NCBI RefSeq assembly: GCF_028687615.1
Contig: NZ_JAQTZU010000008.1
Span: forward strand, 1-64,000
Source of the DNA: Methylovulum sp.
GTDB lineage: Bacteria; Pseudomonadota; Gammaproteobacteria; Methylococcales; Methylomonadaceae
Reading direction: 5' to 3'
Length of the DNA: 64,000 nt
Below, piece after piece: positions 46,963 through 57,045 of this stretch; the stretch's first letter is position 1; each line of letters begins with the position of its first letter. Below the pieces are notes generated by a model, which did not search any database, was not told the DNA's origin, and saw only the letters and a list, made by a program, of their open reading frames with translations. Made by a program: the position numbers and the translations under genes.

Positions 46963-47718
46963 TTATCTTGATTCATCAATAATCCGGCCAGCTTCTTCCT
47001 GCAAAGCCGCTATTTCTTCCGGTTTAAGGCGTCCTTCCACCTGATCACGGGCAATCGCGGCTTCCATCAAACCTTGCCCTGCAGCTAGGGTAAACCACAG
47101 ATAAGCACGTTTATCATCATTTTCCACGCCTGACTTGAAACGGTAAATATTCCCCAAATCATATTGAGCTTTCATGTGGCCGATACGCGCCGCTTTTTCG
47201 ATCCAATAAATGGCCTCTTTATAATTTTGTAATACGCCAACACCTTTAAATAATGAGTTACCGTATTGATATTCCGCCTCAACATTGCCATGCTGAGCAC
47301 CTTTCTTAAACCATTGCGCCGCTTCTTTATCATTTTTAATAACTCCTCTACCTTCACTTAACAACAGGCCGACTTGCAATTCAGCTGCGCCATCGCCGCC
47401 TGCGGCGCGTTCTTTAGCTCGCTCATAGAAGGCTATGTCCCGCGCTTCCAACTCAGGGACAGCAAATTGCTGTACCGTCCAGGCTAGCAGCATAAACAAC
47501 GAAAGGCCAACAATGATCGAACTCCAAGTTACGATGATCGTATTGATAAGAAAAAAACGGTGGCGGCATTTTTTACAACGATAGGCTTCATAAAAAGTTC
47601 TAATTAAGAAAGGATCATTGGAGCGGAAAGTCGTCCGGCGAAATTCATCATAACCACATTGAGGACATTTTGATGAGGATGACGCAACTTCACTTTGTTT
47701 TTGTTTAAGCTTTATCAT
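46963..47718 (-). CDS. Zinc-ribbon, single-TM protein with Sel1 repeats
   Basis: About 251 residues. The N-terminus has two cysteine pairs (CPQCGYDEF.. and CKKCRHRFF), forming a zinc ribbon, then one TM helix (about 65-87), and a periplasmic or cytoplasmic C-terminal part with about three Sel1-type helical repeats (AAQWFKKGAQHGNVEAEYQYG, EAIYWIEKAARIGHMKAQYD, RAYLWFTLAAGQGLMEA). Sel1 proteins are scaffolds for protein contacts. The start is not certain (47745 or 47718). It stands alone between dctA and ftsH; function unknown. Confidence 0.75.
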   Translation of the reverse strand: MIKLKQKQSEVASSSSKCPQCGYDEFRRTTFRSNDPFLIRTFYEAYRCKKCRHRFFLINTIIVTWSSIIVGLSLFMLLAWTVQQFAVPELEARDIAFYERAKERAAGGDGAAELQVGLLLSEGRGVIKNDKEAAQWFKKGAQHGNVEAEYQYGNSLFKGVGVLQNYKEAIYWIEKAARIGHMKAQYDLGNIYRFKSGVENDDKRAYLWFTLAAGQGLMEAAIARDQVEGRLKPEEIAALQEEAGRIIDESR

Positions 47719-47748
47719 GTTATGTTTTCTATACTCAATGCACATCAA

Positions 47749-48032
47749 AAAACGCTAAATCAATATCCCTTCCTTTAGAAACCTTAATGTCCATTGATAA
47801 AATGATATGGGAATACAGTAAAAAGACATTACAGATTGGCAGGCATGACGACCTATCAATCAAAAATAACCTGAAATAGCTTGCGCGGAGATTTTCAAAA
47901 TTTATTAACTGGATGATAATATCGCCTTAATTGTTTTTATGCAATTATGGTATTGGTATGCCCCAACTTTGCGCGCCAAGCAAAAAAAGCATCACTAAAA
48001 TAGCAATAGCTTGATTTTATGTATGTTCAGAC
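47749..48032. other. Intergenic region upstream of Sel1-type gene, nothing recognised
   Basis: Between the Sel1-type protein start and the ftsH terminator. No gene or repeat is supported. Confidence 0.3.
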
Positions 48033-48060
48033 AAAAAAAAGGGGGCTAAACAGCCCCCCT
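48033..48060 (-). terminator. Terminator of ftsH
   Basis: On the minus strand a GGGGGGCTG-type stem pairs with AGCCCCCTTTTTTTT around a short loop, just after the ftsH stop codon. The T-run is strong. Confidence 0.9.
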
Positions 48061-48074
48061 CGAATGAGCGCACC

Positions 48075-49994
48075 TCAAACTTGTCTAGCAGGCTTATTTT
48101 TGTTGATGTTCACTTTTGTGATGGGTTTAGCCTCAACTTTTTCCTGTTTGCTGAAATTAGGTTTATTAAAAACATCACTATCATCTTTAGGTGGTTCAGG
48201 GTCTTTTCCTGCCATCATCGCTTCGATTTGGTCTTTATCAATGGTTTCCCATTTCATCAATGCGTCTGCCATCTTATGCAAGATACTGATATTTTCTTGC
48301 AACAAGGTTTCGGCGCGTTGGTAGTTACGGTCTATTACCGCCCGGATTTCTTCATCAATCTGCTGGGCGACATTATTTGACACGGCACTACCTTGTGATT
48401 GGTAGCCCATAAACGGTTGGCCTTGTTCTTCGCCATACACCAATGGCCCGAGCTTTTCAGAAAAACCCCAGCGTTTGACCATGTTACGGGCCAATTCGGT
48501 AGCCCGCTCGATGTCATTGGACGCGCCAGTCGTGACACGGTCGCCACCGTAAATCATCAGCTCGGCAATACGGCCGCCGAACAAGCTGGCGATTTGGCTT
48601 TCCAATTTACGTTTGCTGGCACTGTACTGGTCTTGTTCGGGCAAGAACATGGTGATGCCCAAGGCCCTTCCGCGCGGCATGATGCTGACTTTGTAAACTG
48701 GGTCATGGTCGGGCGACAATTGTCCGACGATGCAATGTCCTGCTTCATGGTAAGCAGTCAACAATTTGTCATCTTCACTCATCACCATCGTGCGTCTTTC
48801 GGAACCCATCAGGATCTTGTCCTTCGCTTTTTCAAGATCTTGCATCGTCACTTCTTTTTTGTTGCTACGCGCCGCAAATAACGCCGCCTCGTTTACCACA
48901 TTGGCAAGCTCCGCCCCTGAAAATCCGGGTGTGCCTCTGGCGATATATTTCAATTCGACATCAGCGGCAACAGGGACTTTTTTGATATGGACATTAAGGA
49001 TTTGCTCACGTCCGCGAACATCTGGCAAACCGACATTTACCTGACGGTCAAACCGGCCTGGTCTTAATAATGCCTTGTCGAGAATGTCCGCACGGTTGGT
49101 GGCGGCAATGACAATGACGCCTTCGTTACCGTTGAAACCATCCATTTCCACCAATAATTGGTTCAAGGTTTGCTCGCGTTCATCATTGCCACCTCCGATG
49201 CCGGCACCGCCACGTTGGCGGCCCACCGCATCAATTTCGTCGATGAAAATAATGCAAGGGGCGTGCTCCTTAGCCTGGGCAAACATGTCCCGAACCCGCG
49301 ACGCACCGACACCGACAAACATTTCGACGAAATCTGAACCTGAGATCGTGAAAAATTTAACCCCCGCTTCACCGGCAATGGCCCTGGCAATTAAGGTTTT
49401 ACCAGTTCCTGGAGGGCCTACCATTAAGATACCGCGTGGGATTTTGCCGCCCAGCTTTTGGAATTTTTGCGGGTCAGAAAGAAAATCGACCAGTTCCGAG
49501 ACTTCTTCTTTGGCCTCTTCACAGCCCGCGACATCATCGAAAGTCACGGTCATTTTGTCTTCTTCGAGCATTTTAGCTTTGCTTTTGCCAAAGCTATTGC
49601 CACCACCCATACCGCCTTGCATTTTGCGCATGTAGATTATCCATACGCCAATCAACAGCAACATAGGGAACCACGAAATAAATATCTGCATTAGCAACGA
49701 TTGTTGTACTGGCGGTGTAGTCCTGATCTGGATTTTGGCATCCAGAAGATCATCGATCAAATGTGGGTCACCAGGATTGAAGGTTTCATAATTTTGCCCA
49801 TCGGTCGTGCGAATTTTTATCAATTGCCCATTGACTTCGACACGATCAACGAGGCCTTTCTTAACTTTGGTAATAAAATCGGAGTAGGCTAAAGAGTCTT
49901 GTACTGGCGGCGCGGTGTTGACCCGATTGTAAATCAAGAAAGCACCCGTAAACACAACCCCCCAAAGCAGCGCGTTTAGTATATATTTTTTCAT
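48075..49994 (-). CDS. ftsH: ATP-dependent zinc metalloprotease FtsH
   Basis: Membrane-anchored AAA+ protease that degrades misfolded membrane proteins and regulators such as LpxC and sigma-32. The 639-residue product has two N-terminal TM helices, the AAA module with [10 protein letters not shown] and a second region of homology, and the zinc-binding HEAGH near residue 415. The C-terminus is Lys/Asn-rich. The ribosome-binding site AGGAG is clear. Usually next to rlmE/folP; here it stands alone. Confidence 0.97.
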   Translation of the reverse strand: MKKYILNALLWGVVFTGAFLIYNRVNTAPPVQDSLAYSDFITKVKKGLVDRVEVNGQLIKIRTTDGQNYETFNPGDPHLIDDLLDAKIQIRTTPPVQQSLLMQIFISWFPMLLLIGVWIIYMRKMQGGMGGGNSFGKSKAKMLEEDKMTVTFDDVAGCEEAKEEVSELVDFLSDPQKFQKLGGKIPRGILMVGPPGTGKTLIARAIAGEAGVKFFTISGSDFVEMFVGVGASRVRDMFAQAKEHAPCIIFIDEIDAVGRQRGGAGIGGGNDEREQTLNQLLVEMDGFNGNEGVIVIAATNRADILDKALLRPGRFDRQVNVGLPDVRGREQILNVHIKKVPVAADVELKYIARGTPGFSGAELANVVNEAALFAARSNKKEVTMQDLEKAKDKILMGSERRTMVMSEDDKLLTAYHEAGHCIVGQLSPDHDPVYKVSIMPRGRALGITMFLPEQDQYSASKRKLESQIASLFGGRIAELMIYGGDRVTTGASNDIERATELARNMVKRWGFSEKLGPLVYGEEQGQPFMGYQSQGSAVSNNVAQQIDEEIRAVIDRNYQRAETLLQENISILHKMADALMKWETIDKDQIEAMMAGKDPEPPKDDSDVFNKPNFSKQEKVEAKPITKVNINKNKPARQV

Positions 49995-50299
49995 TTGATA
50001 ATCTCCTGACCTTTAGCAAGGTCATCTGTTAGACGTTTGTTTATTACGATACTTATCGCCATTCAAAACCCGACGCCTCCACGCCGCCCTAATAGATTGA
50101 TATTAATTGTCCTTTGCCAACCCCATTCATTTGGCTTCGTTACAATTAAACCACCTTTACCCCAAAAAGTCTTTTATTAACAATGGCTTTTAATTTTGTT
50201 TACAAACCCCTTTAAATCCATTTAAGTAATTGTTTTAAAATATAAAACTGTTTTTTTACCTAAATAAACGCTTTTAAACCCACGCCATAAGCTAAGTTT
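49995..50299. other. Intergenic region, AT-rich
   Basis: 305 bases between ftsH and the sigma-factor gene on the same strand. No gene is seen; it should hold the ftsH promoter. No confident consensus box was read. Confidence 0.3.
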
Positions 50300-51706
50300 T
50301 TATAAAAAACACATTAATTGCTGGCCAAAATTAAGTTTTATTTTATTTAAAGCCATCACCTGGATTTGCCTGACCCGCTCCCTGGTCAGATTCAGTTCGG
50401 AACCAATTTCTTGCAAAGTCATTTCCTTGTCGGTATCCACGCCAAAATGGCTACAAATCACTTTCGCCTCGCGAGAATTCAGCGAATCTATCGCTTCACC
50501 AAGCAACCGCTCAAGATCGGCGTCGGCAATCGAACTAAAGGCATGGGTAAAAATCCGTTGCTCAAGGAAATCAATTGGCGCAAAGGCATCTTCTTCATTT
50601 TCCGGTCCTTCCAAAGACATCACGGTTTGAGAAATGGACATGATCATATTGATGTCGTCGCTAGATAGCTTGGTGTATTCAGCCAGCTCCTTGACGGATG
50701 GCTCCAGTCCGGTACGTGCCATCAATTCATTTTTTGCGCGATAAACTTTATTGATGTTCGCCACTTGGCCACAAGGGACCCTTACCAATCGTTCGCATCT
50801 GGACAATGACCGTGATATGGCCTGCCGAATCCAATAGCCCGCATAGGTTGAGAATTGAAACCCCAGGCGATAGTCAAAGCGGTCAACGGCTTTCAACAAG
50901 CCTGTTTGTCCTTCTTGGACCAAATCTTCAAAATCCAGAAAACCGGCTTTGTATTGATTGGCGATAAACAACACTAATTTGTAATTCGCCTCCGCCAATT
51001 GCTGTCTGGCAGCCAGCCAACGGTGTTCAGCGATGATTATTTCAGCAAAATAGTTATGCATCTCGACACGGGACAAAAACAAGAATTGTTCATCATAAAC
51101 ATCCCTGTCTTTAAACAAATCCATCATTTTGGCTACACTGGCGCGGTTACGGTGTTTATTGCCTTCCAGACGCTTAATAATCAAATCAGCGGTTTTGCTA
51201 TTCGATTCTTGTGCCGGCTGATAGCAAAGCCCCCGAATTTTATAAGCGTAAACAATCACTTCAGTAATTTTTTTCAGCTCTTCAAAAGAAAAGGGAAAGG
51301 CTTGTAATGCGGACACTAAATTTTGTTTGTGTTGCAAATAAACAGGGTCATTTGGACCTACAGCCAACAGGGCTTTATTGGCTTCCACATAGCCCTTCTT
51401 TATATCGCTTAGCGCGGATGCCAGATCTGATACTAAGGATATTTCTTCATCTTGTTCTGATATATCCGCCATTTTTTCATGGGTATTTAGCACTAATAGC
51501 GCAGTCACTGGAAACTGCGACAAGCCATTTATCAATTTGAATTTTTCGGCATTTAATTTACGGGCAATTTCAAAATTGCCGTGTTCATTAATCACTTGTG
51601 CCGGGCTAACGCTGCTGGCAGGCTGTCCGGTTGCCATGTCGATATTGCCACTGTTGGCCACAACACCTTGTTCTTGTCTTGACAAATTTTCAGTTAAATA
51701 AGCCAT
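50300..51706 (-). CDS. RNA polymerase sigma-70 family factor (group 2/3)
   Basis: A 468-residue sigma factor. The start is at 51706 (MAYLTENLSRQ) because an AGGA site sits 9 bases ahead; an upstream TTG start would add 37 residues. Residues up to about 235 are an unusual N-terminal extension with no region 1.1 pattern. Core regions follow: QLAEANYKLVLFIANQY, DLVQEGQTGLLKAVDRFDYRLGFQFSTYAGYWIRQAIS (2.3-2.4), then region 3 (VKELAEYTKL) and region 4 (MTLQEIGSELNLTRERVRQIQV). Comparable to RpoS/RpoH-type factors but not assignable to either; the extension sets it apart. Confidence 0.88.
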   Translation of the reverse strand: MAYLTENLSRQEQGVVANSGNIDMATGQPASSVSPAQVINEHGNFEIARKLNAEKFKLINGLSQFPVTALLVLNTHEKMADISEQDEEISLVSDLASALSDIKKGYVEANKALLAVGPNDPVYLQHKQNLVSALQAFPFSFEELKKITEVIVYAYKIRGLCYQPAQESNSKTADLIIKRLEGNKHRNRASVAKMMDLFKDRDVYDEQFLFLSRVEMHNYFAEIIIAEHRWLAARQQLAEANYKLVLFIANQYKAGFLDFEDLVQEGQTGLLKAVDRFDYRLGFQFSTYAGYWIRQAISRSLSRCERLVRVPCGQVANINKVYRAKNELMARTGLEPSVKELAEYTKLSSDDINMIMSISQTVMSLEGPENEEDAFAPIDFLEQRIFTHAFSSIADADLERLLGEAIDSLNSREAKVICSHFGVDTDKEMTLQEIGSELNLTRERVRQIQVMALNKIKLNFGQQLMCFL

Positions 51707-51817
51707 GTCACCCATTCCTCGCCAACGAATCGTCTTAAATAAAAAATCAACACCCAAAGTATCGGGGATGAAATCAATTAATAGTTCATACGCATTTTTT
51801 ATGTTTACAGTCTTCAA

Positions 51818-52506
51818 AACTGACTAATTTTCTCTTTATTGTCCATCTATAAGAATCAGTCTGTTTATTCATTGCCTTATGGCACTGTAACAATAACCTT
51901 TGTTTTCGTCAATATATAGCTTTACAAAACATGAACAAAAATAAACTTGTTAAGATAATAGTTGTATATTGTCTAGTTATTTAGATTATTATCTTGATCA
52001 ATCGGCTATATCCAACAATAGCAACTACAAATAAATAGGTTAAATAACCATAATAAACCTATTGTTATTTATGCTATTTTAATTATTTATCTGTACTTTC
52101 AATAGCATGAGTCCATTAATTTAACAGATTTATCGGTTGTCTTAGCTAATTATAAAAAGAGCCGCCAACTAAGGCATAAAGATTTTGTCTAACTTGCAAA
52201 TTGCCAGAGACTGCCTTTAAGTTGGAATATATACTCGTTACCTAAACCGTTGCTGAATGGAAGTAAAAATTCTTTTCCCCTTTTCAACGGCTTCAGTAAA
52301 TCCAAGTATTGCAGTTGGTATTTACTTTAAAATCCTGGTCCAGCCAGCATGACGGCGTCATTTAGCTGCAACTTGATAACATTAGTTATCGGGATTTATG
52401 CACTGACTACGCTCTGGTCAGGTAAAATATGGCAACCCAACACACATTCCACAGATCGTTTTGGACTGTGGATGCACTATTGTGAATTTTTAGATTAGTT
52501 ATTGAC
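51818..52506. other. AT-rich intergenic region
   Basis: About 690 bases between the sigma-factor gene and ribA, no gene seen. Promoters for both genes must lie here. No FMN riboswitch was recognised upstream of ribA. Confidence 0.35.
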
Positions 52507-53121
52507 GTGAAACCACTATTAGAAGACCTTGTACAAACGCCCATTCCAACCCGGCATGGCGAATTTATCCTGCATTACTACAGCAATTCGCTTGACCGTA
52601 AAGAACACATCGCCTTGGTTAAAGGGGAGGTCGCCCATCAGGACAATGTGCCGGTGCGTATCCATTCCGAATGTTTTACCGGCGATGTCCTAGGTTCCAG
52701 ACGTTGCGACTGTGGTGAGCAGTTAGACATGGCGATGCACCTAATTGACCAAGCCGACTGTGGCGTATTGATTTATCTACGCCAGGAAGGACGCGGGATT
52801 GGCTTGTTGAAAAAACTCCAGGCTTATAATTTGCAAGATCAAGGCATGGACACGGTTGATGCCAACCTCCATTTAGGCTATCAAGCTGACGAAAGGGAAT
52901 ACGGCATAGCCGCATTGATTCTGGAAAGCCTCCAAATCCAATCGATTAAATTGATCACCAATAACCCTGAAAAAATAGAAGGCTTAAAAAAACTGGGGGT
53001 CAATATCGCTGGCCGCATACCCATTGAGGTGATTGCGAATACCGATAACTTGGGTTATTTGCAAACCAAGGCAAAAAAAATGGCGCATTGGTTGTTTCAA
53101 ACCCAAAATGAACAGGATTAA
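52507..53121 (+). CDS. ribA: GTP cyclohydrolase II
   Basis: First enzyme of riboflavin synthesis; opens GTP with loss of formate. The 204-residue product has the zinc-binding motif in HSECFTGDVLGSRRCDCGEQL (C at three positions), the RQEGRGIGLLKKLQAYNLQ active-site segment and TNNPEKIEGLKKLGV. It starts with GTG at 52507. It is the single-function form, without a DHBP synthase domain. It stands alone. Confidence 0.96.
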   Translation: MKPLLEDLVQTPIPTRHGEFILHYYSNSLDRKEHIALVKGEVAHQDNVPVRIHSECFTGDVLGSRRCDCGEQLDMAMHLIDQADCGVLIYLRQEGRGIGLLKKLQAYNLQDQGMDTVDANLHLGYQADEREYGIAALILESLQIQSIKLITNNPEKIEGLKKLGVNIAGRIPIEVIANTDNLGYLQTKAKKMAHWLFQTQNEQD

Positions 53122-53167
53122 ACGGCCAAGCTTATCCTTCATTGCCATCCTTCATTGTCATTAAACA

Positions 53168-53200
53168 CAGACGCATGAAAACAGGTTTTTCATGCGTCTG
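53168..53200 (+). terminator. Strong hairpin downstream of ribA
   Basis: A perfect 14-base stem: CAGACGCATGAAAA (53168-53181) with TTTTCATGCGTCTG (53187-53200), loop CAGGT. The T/A run lies inside the stem rather than after it, so it may act as a bidirectional terminator. Confidence 0.6.
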
Positions 53201-53272
53201 CACCTAACCTCCGCACAATCTTCCAGAAGCAGACTTTTGTTTGTAAATAAACCCCTTTTAGGACAATTGCTT

Positions 53273-53433
53273 AGTGTGTGTTTTAAAAGTCTCGATTTAG
53301 TAAAAATTGGTCACAATCAACTGGGTTGCCCGAACGTAACATTGGAAAATTGGATGAAACCACCTTGTTTCAAGATGAGTTTGATCTAAAAAACCTCAGT
53401 TTTCACCACCGCCGTACTTTTAAAACACACACT
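53273..53433. mobile_element. MITE-like element with 18-base terminal inverted repeats
   Basis: AGTGTGTGTTTTAAAAGT (53273-53290) is perfectly complementary to ACTTTTAAAACACACACT (53416-53433). The intervening 125 bases hold no gene. Size and ends fit a small non-autonomous transposon between ribA and nrdJ. No other copy is seen in this window. Confidence 0.6.
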
Positions 53434-53530
53434 TAACTCCTTGGCACGAAAGGCTATTTTGCGCATTTCAAAAAACACGTTTTGGCAAGTGCTTTCCAGG
53501 CAAAAATATTTCTGCCAATTTAACTTCAAA

Positions 53531-53577
53531 CTACTATATATTGTGCTAATATATCTAAAAATATCTACATATAGTTT
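53531..53577 (+). promoter_or_regulatory. Tandem NrdR boxes upstream of nrdJ
   Basis: Box 1 (53531-53546) is CTACTATATATTGTGC and box 2 (53562-53577) is TATCTACATATAGTTT. Each agrees at 11-12 of 16 positions with the consensus ACACTATATATAGTGT. Their starts are 31 bases apart, the three-helix-turn spacing seen for tandem NrdR sites, and they are 90-130 bases ahead of the start codon. Confidence 0.7.
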
Positions 53578-53664
53578 TAGAGCCATTTTTTAGCCTATTC
53601 TTAAGGTACTGATTTATGGCTTGTTTTTCCGCCTTATTCCATTAATCCTTGAGGAAGCCCATCA

Positions 53665-56600
53665 ATGCCAGCACAACTCCATGCCATCACCAACACCGTG
53701 ACCGAAATCCCGTTTCAAGATGCGTCCATGGATATTTGGGACACCAAATACTGTTTAAAAACGAAGGAAGGCATTGCCATAGATACGTCGATTGACGGCA
53801 CTTATAAACGGGTCGCCAAAGCCCTGTCCGAAGTCGAACAAGACAAAGCCAAACAAGACCAACAATACAAAGATTTTCTTTGGGCTTTACGTCAAGGCGC
53901 CATCCCGGCAGGGCGCATTGTTTCGAATGCTGGCGCACTGGAGCATAAACCCGCCACGTCCACCATCAACTGCACCGTATCCGGCATCATTGCCGATTCC
54001 ATGGACGACATCCTCCATAAAGTCCACGAAGCGGGCCTGACCTTGAAAGCGGGTTGCGGCATCGGTTATGAATTTTCAACACTGCGTCCTAAAGGCGCGT
54101 ATGTATCTGGCGCGGGGGCTTACACTTCCGGCCCGCTGTCGTTCATGGACATTTATGACAAGATGTGTTTCACCGTGTCATCCGCAGGCGGGCGGCGCGG
54201 TGCGCAAATGGCGACGTTTGACGTCGGGCATCCTGATGTCATCGAATTCATCCGCGCCAAACGTGAAGACGGACGCTTGCGCCAATTCAATTTGTCGCTG
54301 CTGATCACCGCCGAATTTATGCAGGCGGTCAAAAACGACCAGCCTTGGGCCTTATCTTTTCCGGTCACAGAAAAAGAAGCGCAAGCTGATAATCTCGACC
54401 TCAACAATAAAGAACAGATTATCTGGCGTGATTTTCCCAACAAATGCAAATACATCACCAACGATGACGGCCTGGTCGCCTGCCGTATCACTAAAACCCT
54501 GCCTGCCCGTCGTTTGTGGGACATGATCATGAGTTCCACCTACGACTACGCCGAACCGGGCTTCATCCTGATCGACAAAGTCAACGAGATGAACAACAAC
54601 TGGTTTTGCGAGAAAATCCGTGCGACCAATCCGTGTGTGACGGGCGACACTTGGGTGCAAACCGGACAAGGGCCTCGGCAAGTCAACGCCTTGCTAGGCC
54701 AGGCCATTAACGTGCTAGTCGATGGCGAACTGTACCAATCTGGATCTGAAGGTTTTTTTAAAACCGCAACTAAACCGGTCGTTAAGCTACGCACCAAAGA
54801 AGGTTACAGTTTACGGCTAACCGAAGATCATCGGGTGCGGAAAATTACGCGCTTGGATCGCCATAATACAGAAACCGAATGGTGCGCCGCAGGGCAGCTT
54901 CGTACTGGCGATCAAGTTTTATTGAACAATCACCGCCAACTTGCGCACTGGGCTGGCAAATACAGCCAAAATCAAGGCTATTTGATGGGGTTATTGTTAG
55001 GCGATGGCGCGTTGAAAGACGATAAGGCGGTGCTGTCGGTTTGGAAAAACGCCCAAGTTGCCAATGGGAACACCTACGGCATGGGCGTGGAAGCCGTTAT
55101 GGCAAAAGTGCTGGCCGCCGCCGGAGAATTCACTACCCGTAGCGATTTTAAAGGTTGGTACGAAATTTCAGGCAGAAACGAATACCGATTAAGTTTCGCG
55201 GGCTTGAAAAACCTAGCCGAAGAGCTTGACCTGTCGCCAGGAAACAAACGTATCAGTGCAAAAATGGAATCAGCCTCCAGTGCTTTTTACCAAGGTTTTT
55301 TACAAGGATTTTTTGATGCGGATGGTTCGGTGCAAGGCTGTCAAAATAAAGGTGTCAGCATTCGTCTGGCGCAATCTGATTTACCGCGCCTGGAAGCCGT
55401 GCAACGGATGTTGCTGCGTTTGGGCATCAATTCCACTATCTACCGAAACCGCCGACCTGCTGGCATTAGCAAACTGCCCGATGGCAAAGGCGGGGTTGCC
55501 GATTACCAAATCTTGCCGCAACACGAATTGGTCATTAGTGGCGACAATCTTGCCATCTACCAAGAAACCATCAATTTCAGTGATGGCGATAAAGCCGCCC
55601 AATTGGCTGCCGCATTAAAGAACTACCGCCGCTCGTTGAACCGTGAACGGTTTGTCGCAACTGTTGAATCTATCAATCCTGATGGTTGCGAAGATGTGTT
55701 TGATATACAAATTCCCGGCATCAACACTTTTGATGCCAATGGCTTACATGCCCATAACTGCGGCGAGCAACCGCTGCCACCTTACGGTTCATGTTTGCTA
55801 GGCTCGATCAACCTCACCCGTTTCGTGCAAAAACCATTCACTAACAAAGCCTATTTTGACTGGGACGCCTACCGCAAAACCATCAAGATTTTCACGCGTA
55901 TGCTCGACAATGTCGTCGAACTCAATGGTTTGCCACTAGAAAAACAGCGTGGAGAAATCACCAGCAAACGCCGCCACGGTATGGGTTATCTCGGTTTAGG
56001 CTCAACCGTCACGATGCTGGGCATGAGATACGGTGATGAGGGTTCTTTAGAATTTACCGAAGAAGTGACCAAAGTGCTGGCAATCGAAGGTTGGAAAGCC
56101 GCACTGTCTTTGGCAAAAGAAAAAGGCGCGGCACCGATTATGGAACAAGTGTTCACCGTCACCGGCGAAATGCTCCACCAACGCCCTGAAATGATTGCCG
56201 ATGGCTATAAAGTGGGCGACCCAGTGGCGGGCAAAATTCTCCACGCCAAATACAGCCGCTACATGCAGAAAATCGCCCAAGTCGAGCCGGAACTGGTGCA
56301 ACAACTCGCCGAAATCGGGGCACGCTTTACGCACCACAGTTCCATCGCGCCAACGGGCACCATTTCCTTATCGCTTGCCAACAACGCCAGCAACGGCATC
56401 GAACCTAGCTTCGCGCACCATTACTCGCGCAACATCATCCGCGCCGGTAAAAAGTCCAAGGAAAAAGTCGATGTTTTTTCATTTGAATTGCTGGCCTACC
56501 GCCATACCGTCAACTCCAAGGCCATGCCCTACAGCGATGACCCCAAACAACAATTGCCCGATTATTTCATCGCCGCCGATGATGTCACCCCCAAACAACA

Positions 56601-56940
56601 TGTGGACATCCAAGCCGCCGCGCAACGTTGGATAGACTCCTCCATCAGCAAAACCGCCAACGTGCCGACCGATTACCCGTATGAAGATTTCAAGTCGATT
56701 TATCAATACGCCTACGAACAAGGCTTAAAAGGCTGCACCACCTTCCGTTTCAACCCCGAAGTGTTCCAAGGTGTGCTGGTGAAAGAATCCGATTTGGAAA
56801 ACACCACTTACCAATTCACTCTGGAAGACGGCTCGGTAGTGGAATTGAAAGGCAATGAAGAGGTGGAATACGACGGCGAAATTCATTCCGCCGCGAATTT
56901 GTTTGATGCGTTGAAAGAGGGGTATTACGGGAAGTTTTGA
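53665..56940 (+). CDS. nrdJ: Adenosylcobalamin-dependent ribonucleotide reductase NrdJ with intein
   Basis: Class II RNR that makes deoxyribonucleotides with B12. The precursor has 1091 residues; without the intein (residues 324-698) the enzyme has 716. Host features: STINCTVSG (first redox Cys), GCGIGYEFS, SSAGGRRGAQM, NPC/GEQPLPPYGSCLLGSIN (catalytic region, split by the intein), HHSSIAPTGTIS and GCTTFRFNPE at the end. It ends in NLFDALKEGYYGKF with no C-terminal CxxC, as in the NrdJa part of the split Pseudomonas enzyme. Tandem NrdR boxes precede it. No ATP cone was recognised. Confidence 0.95.
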   Translation: MPAQLHAITNTVTEIPFQDASMDIWDTKYCLKTKEGIAIDTSIDGTYKRVAKALSEVEQDKAKQDQQYKDFLWALRQGAIPAGRIVSNAGALEHKPATSTINCTVSGIIADSMDDILHKVHEAGLTLKAGCGIGYEFSTLRPKGAYVSGAGAYTSGPLSFMDIYDKMCFTVSSAGGRRGAQMATFDVGHPDVIEFIRAKREDGRLRQFNLSLLITAEFMQAVKNDQPWALSFPVTEKEAQADNLDLNNKEQIIWRDFPNKCKYITNDDGLVACRITKTLPARRLWDMIMSSTYDYAEPGFILIDKVNEMNNNWFCEKIRATNPCVTGDTWVQTGQGPRQVNALLGQAINVLVDGELYQSGSEGFFKTATKPVVKLRTKEGYSLRLTEDHRVRKITRLDRHNTETEWCAAGQLRTGDQVLLNNHRQLAHWAGKYSQNQGYLMGLLLGDGALKDDKAVLSVWKNAQVANGNTYGMGVEAVMAKVLAAAGEFTTRSDFKGWYEISGRNEYRLSFAGLKNLAEELDLSPGNKRISAKMESASSAFYQGFLQGFFDADGSVQGCQNKGVSIRLAQSDLPRLEAVQRMLLRLGINSTIYRNRRPAGISKLPDGKGGVADYQILPQHELVISGDNLAIYQETINFSDGDKAAQLAAALKNYRRSLNRERFVATVESINPDGCEDVFDIQIPGINTFDANGLHAHNCGEQPLPPYGSCLLGSINLTRFVQKPFTNKAYFDWDAYRKTIKIFTRMLDNVVELNGLPLEKQRGEITSKRRHGMGYLGLGSTVTMLGMRYGDEGSLEFTEEVTKVLAIEGWKAALSLAKEKGAAPIMEQVFTVTGEMLHQRPEMIADGYKVGDPVAGKILHAKYSRYMQKIAQVEPELVQQLAEIGARFTHHSSIAPTGTISLSLANNASNGIEPSFAHHYSRNIIRAGKKSKEKVDVFSFELLAYRHTVNSKAMPYSDDPKQQLPDYFIAADDVTPKQHVDIQAAAQRWIDSSISKTANVPTDYPYEDFKSIYQYAYEQGLKGCTTFRFNPEVFQGVLVKESDLENTTYQFTLEDGSVVELKGNEEVEYDGEIHSAANLFDALKEGYYGKF
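54634..55758 (+). other. Intein in NrdJ (LAGLIDADG type, class 1)
   Basis: A 375-residue intein between Pro323 and Cys699. It begins CVTGDTWV (block A), has TEDH at 386-389 (block B), the two DOD endonuclease motifs GYLMGLLLGDG (438-448) and GFLQGFFDADG (544-554), FDIQIPGINTFDANG (block F) and ends LHAHN (block G), with Cys as the next residue. All splicing residues are present, and both acidic endonuclease positions are kept, so it is probably active for both splicing and homing. The spliced protein reads ATNPCGEQP, the normal RNR sequence. Confidence 0.95.
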
Positions 56941-57045
56941 TGTGATTGGCTTCTTGCGCCCAAATATGGGAGTAAGAAGCCAGATAATCAAGAGATATAA
57001 ACCACTATCAATATTGATATGATAATGGCAAATTAAAGGATTAAT

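Noticed and set aside
51707..51817. TTG start giving a longer sigma factor
   Set aside because: An ATG with a good ribosome-binding site at 51706 fits better.
51818..52506. FMN riboswitch before ribA
   Set aside because: No conserved FMN aptamer pattern was recognised; the region is AT-rich without the needed structure.
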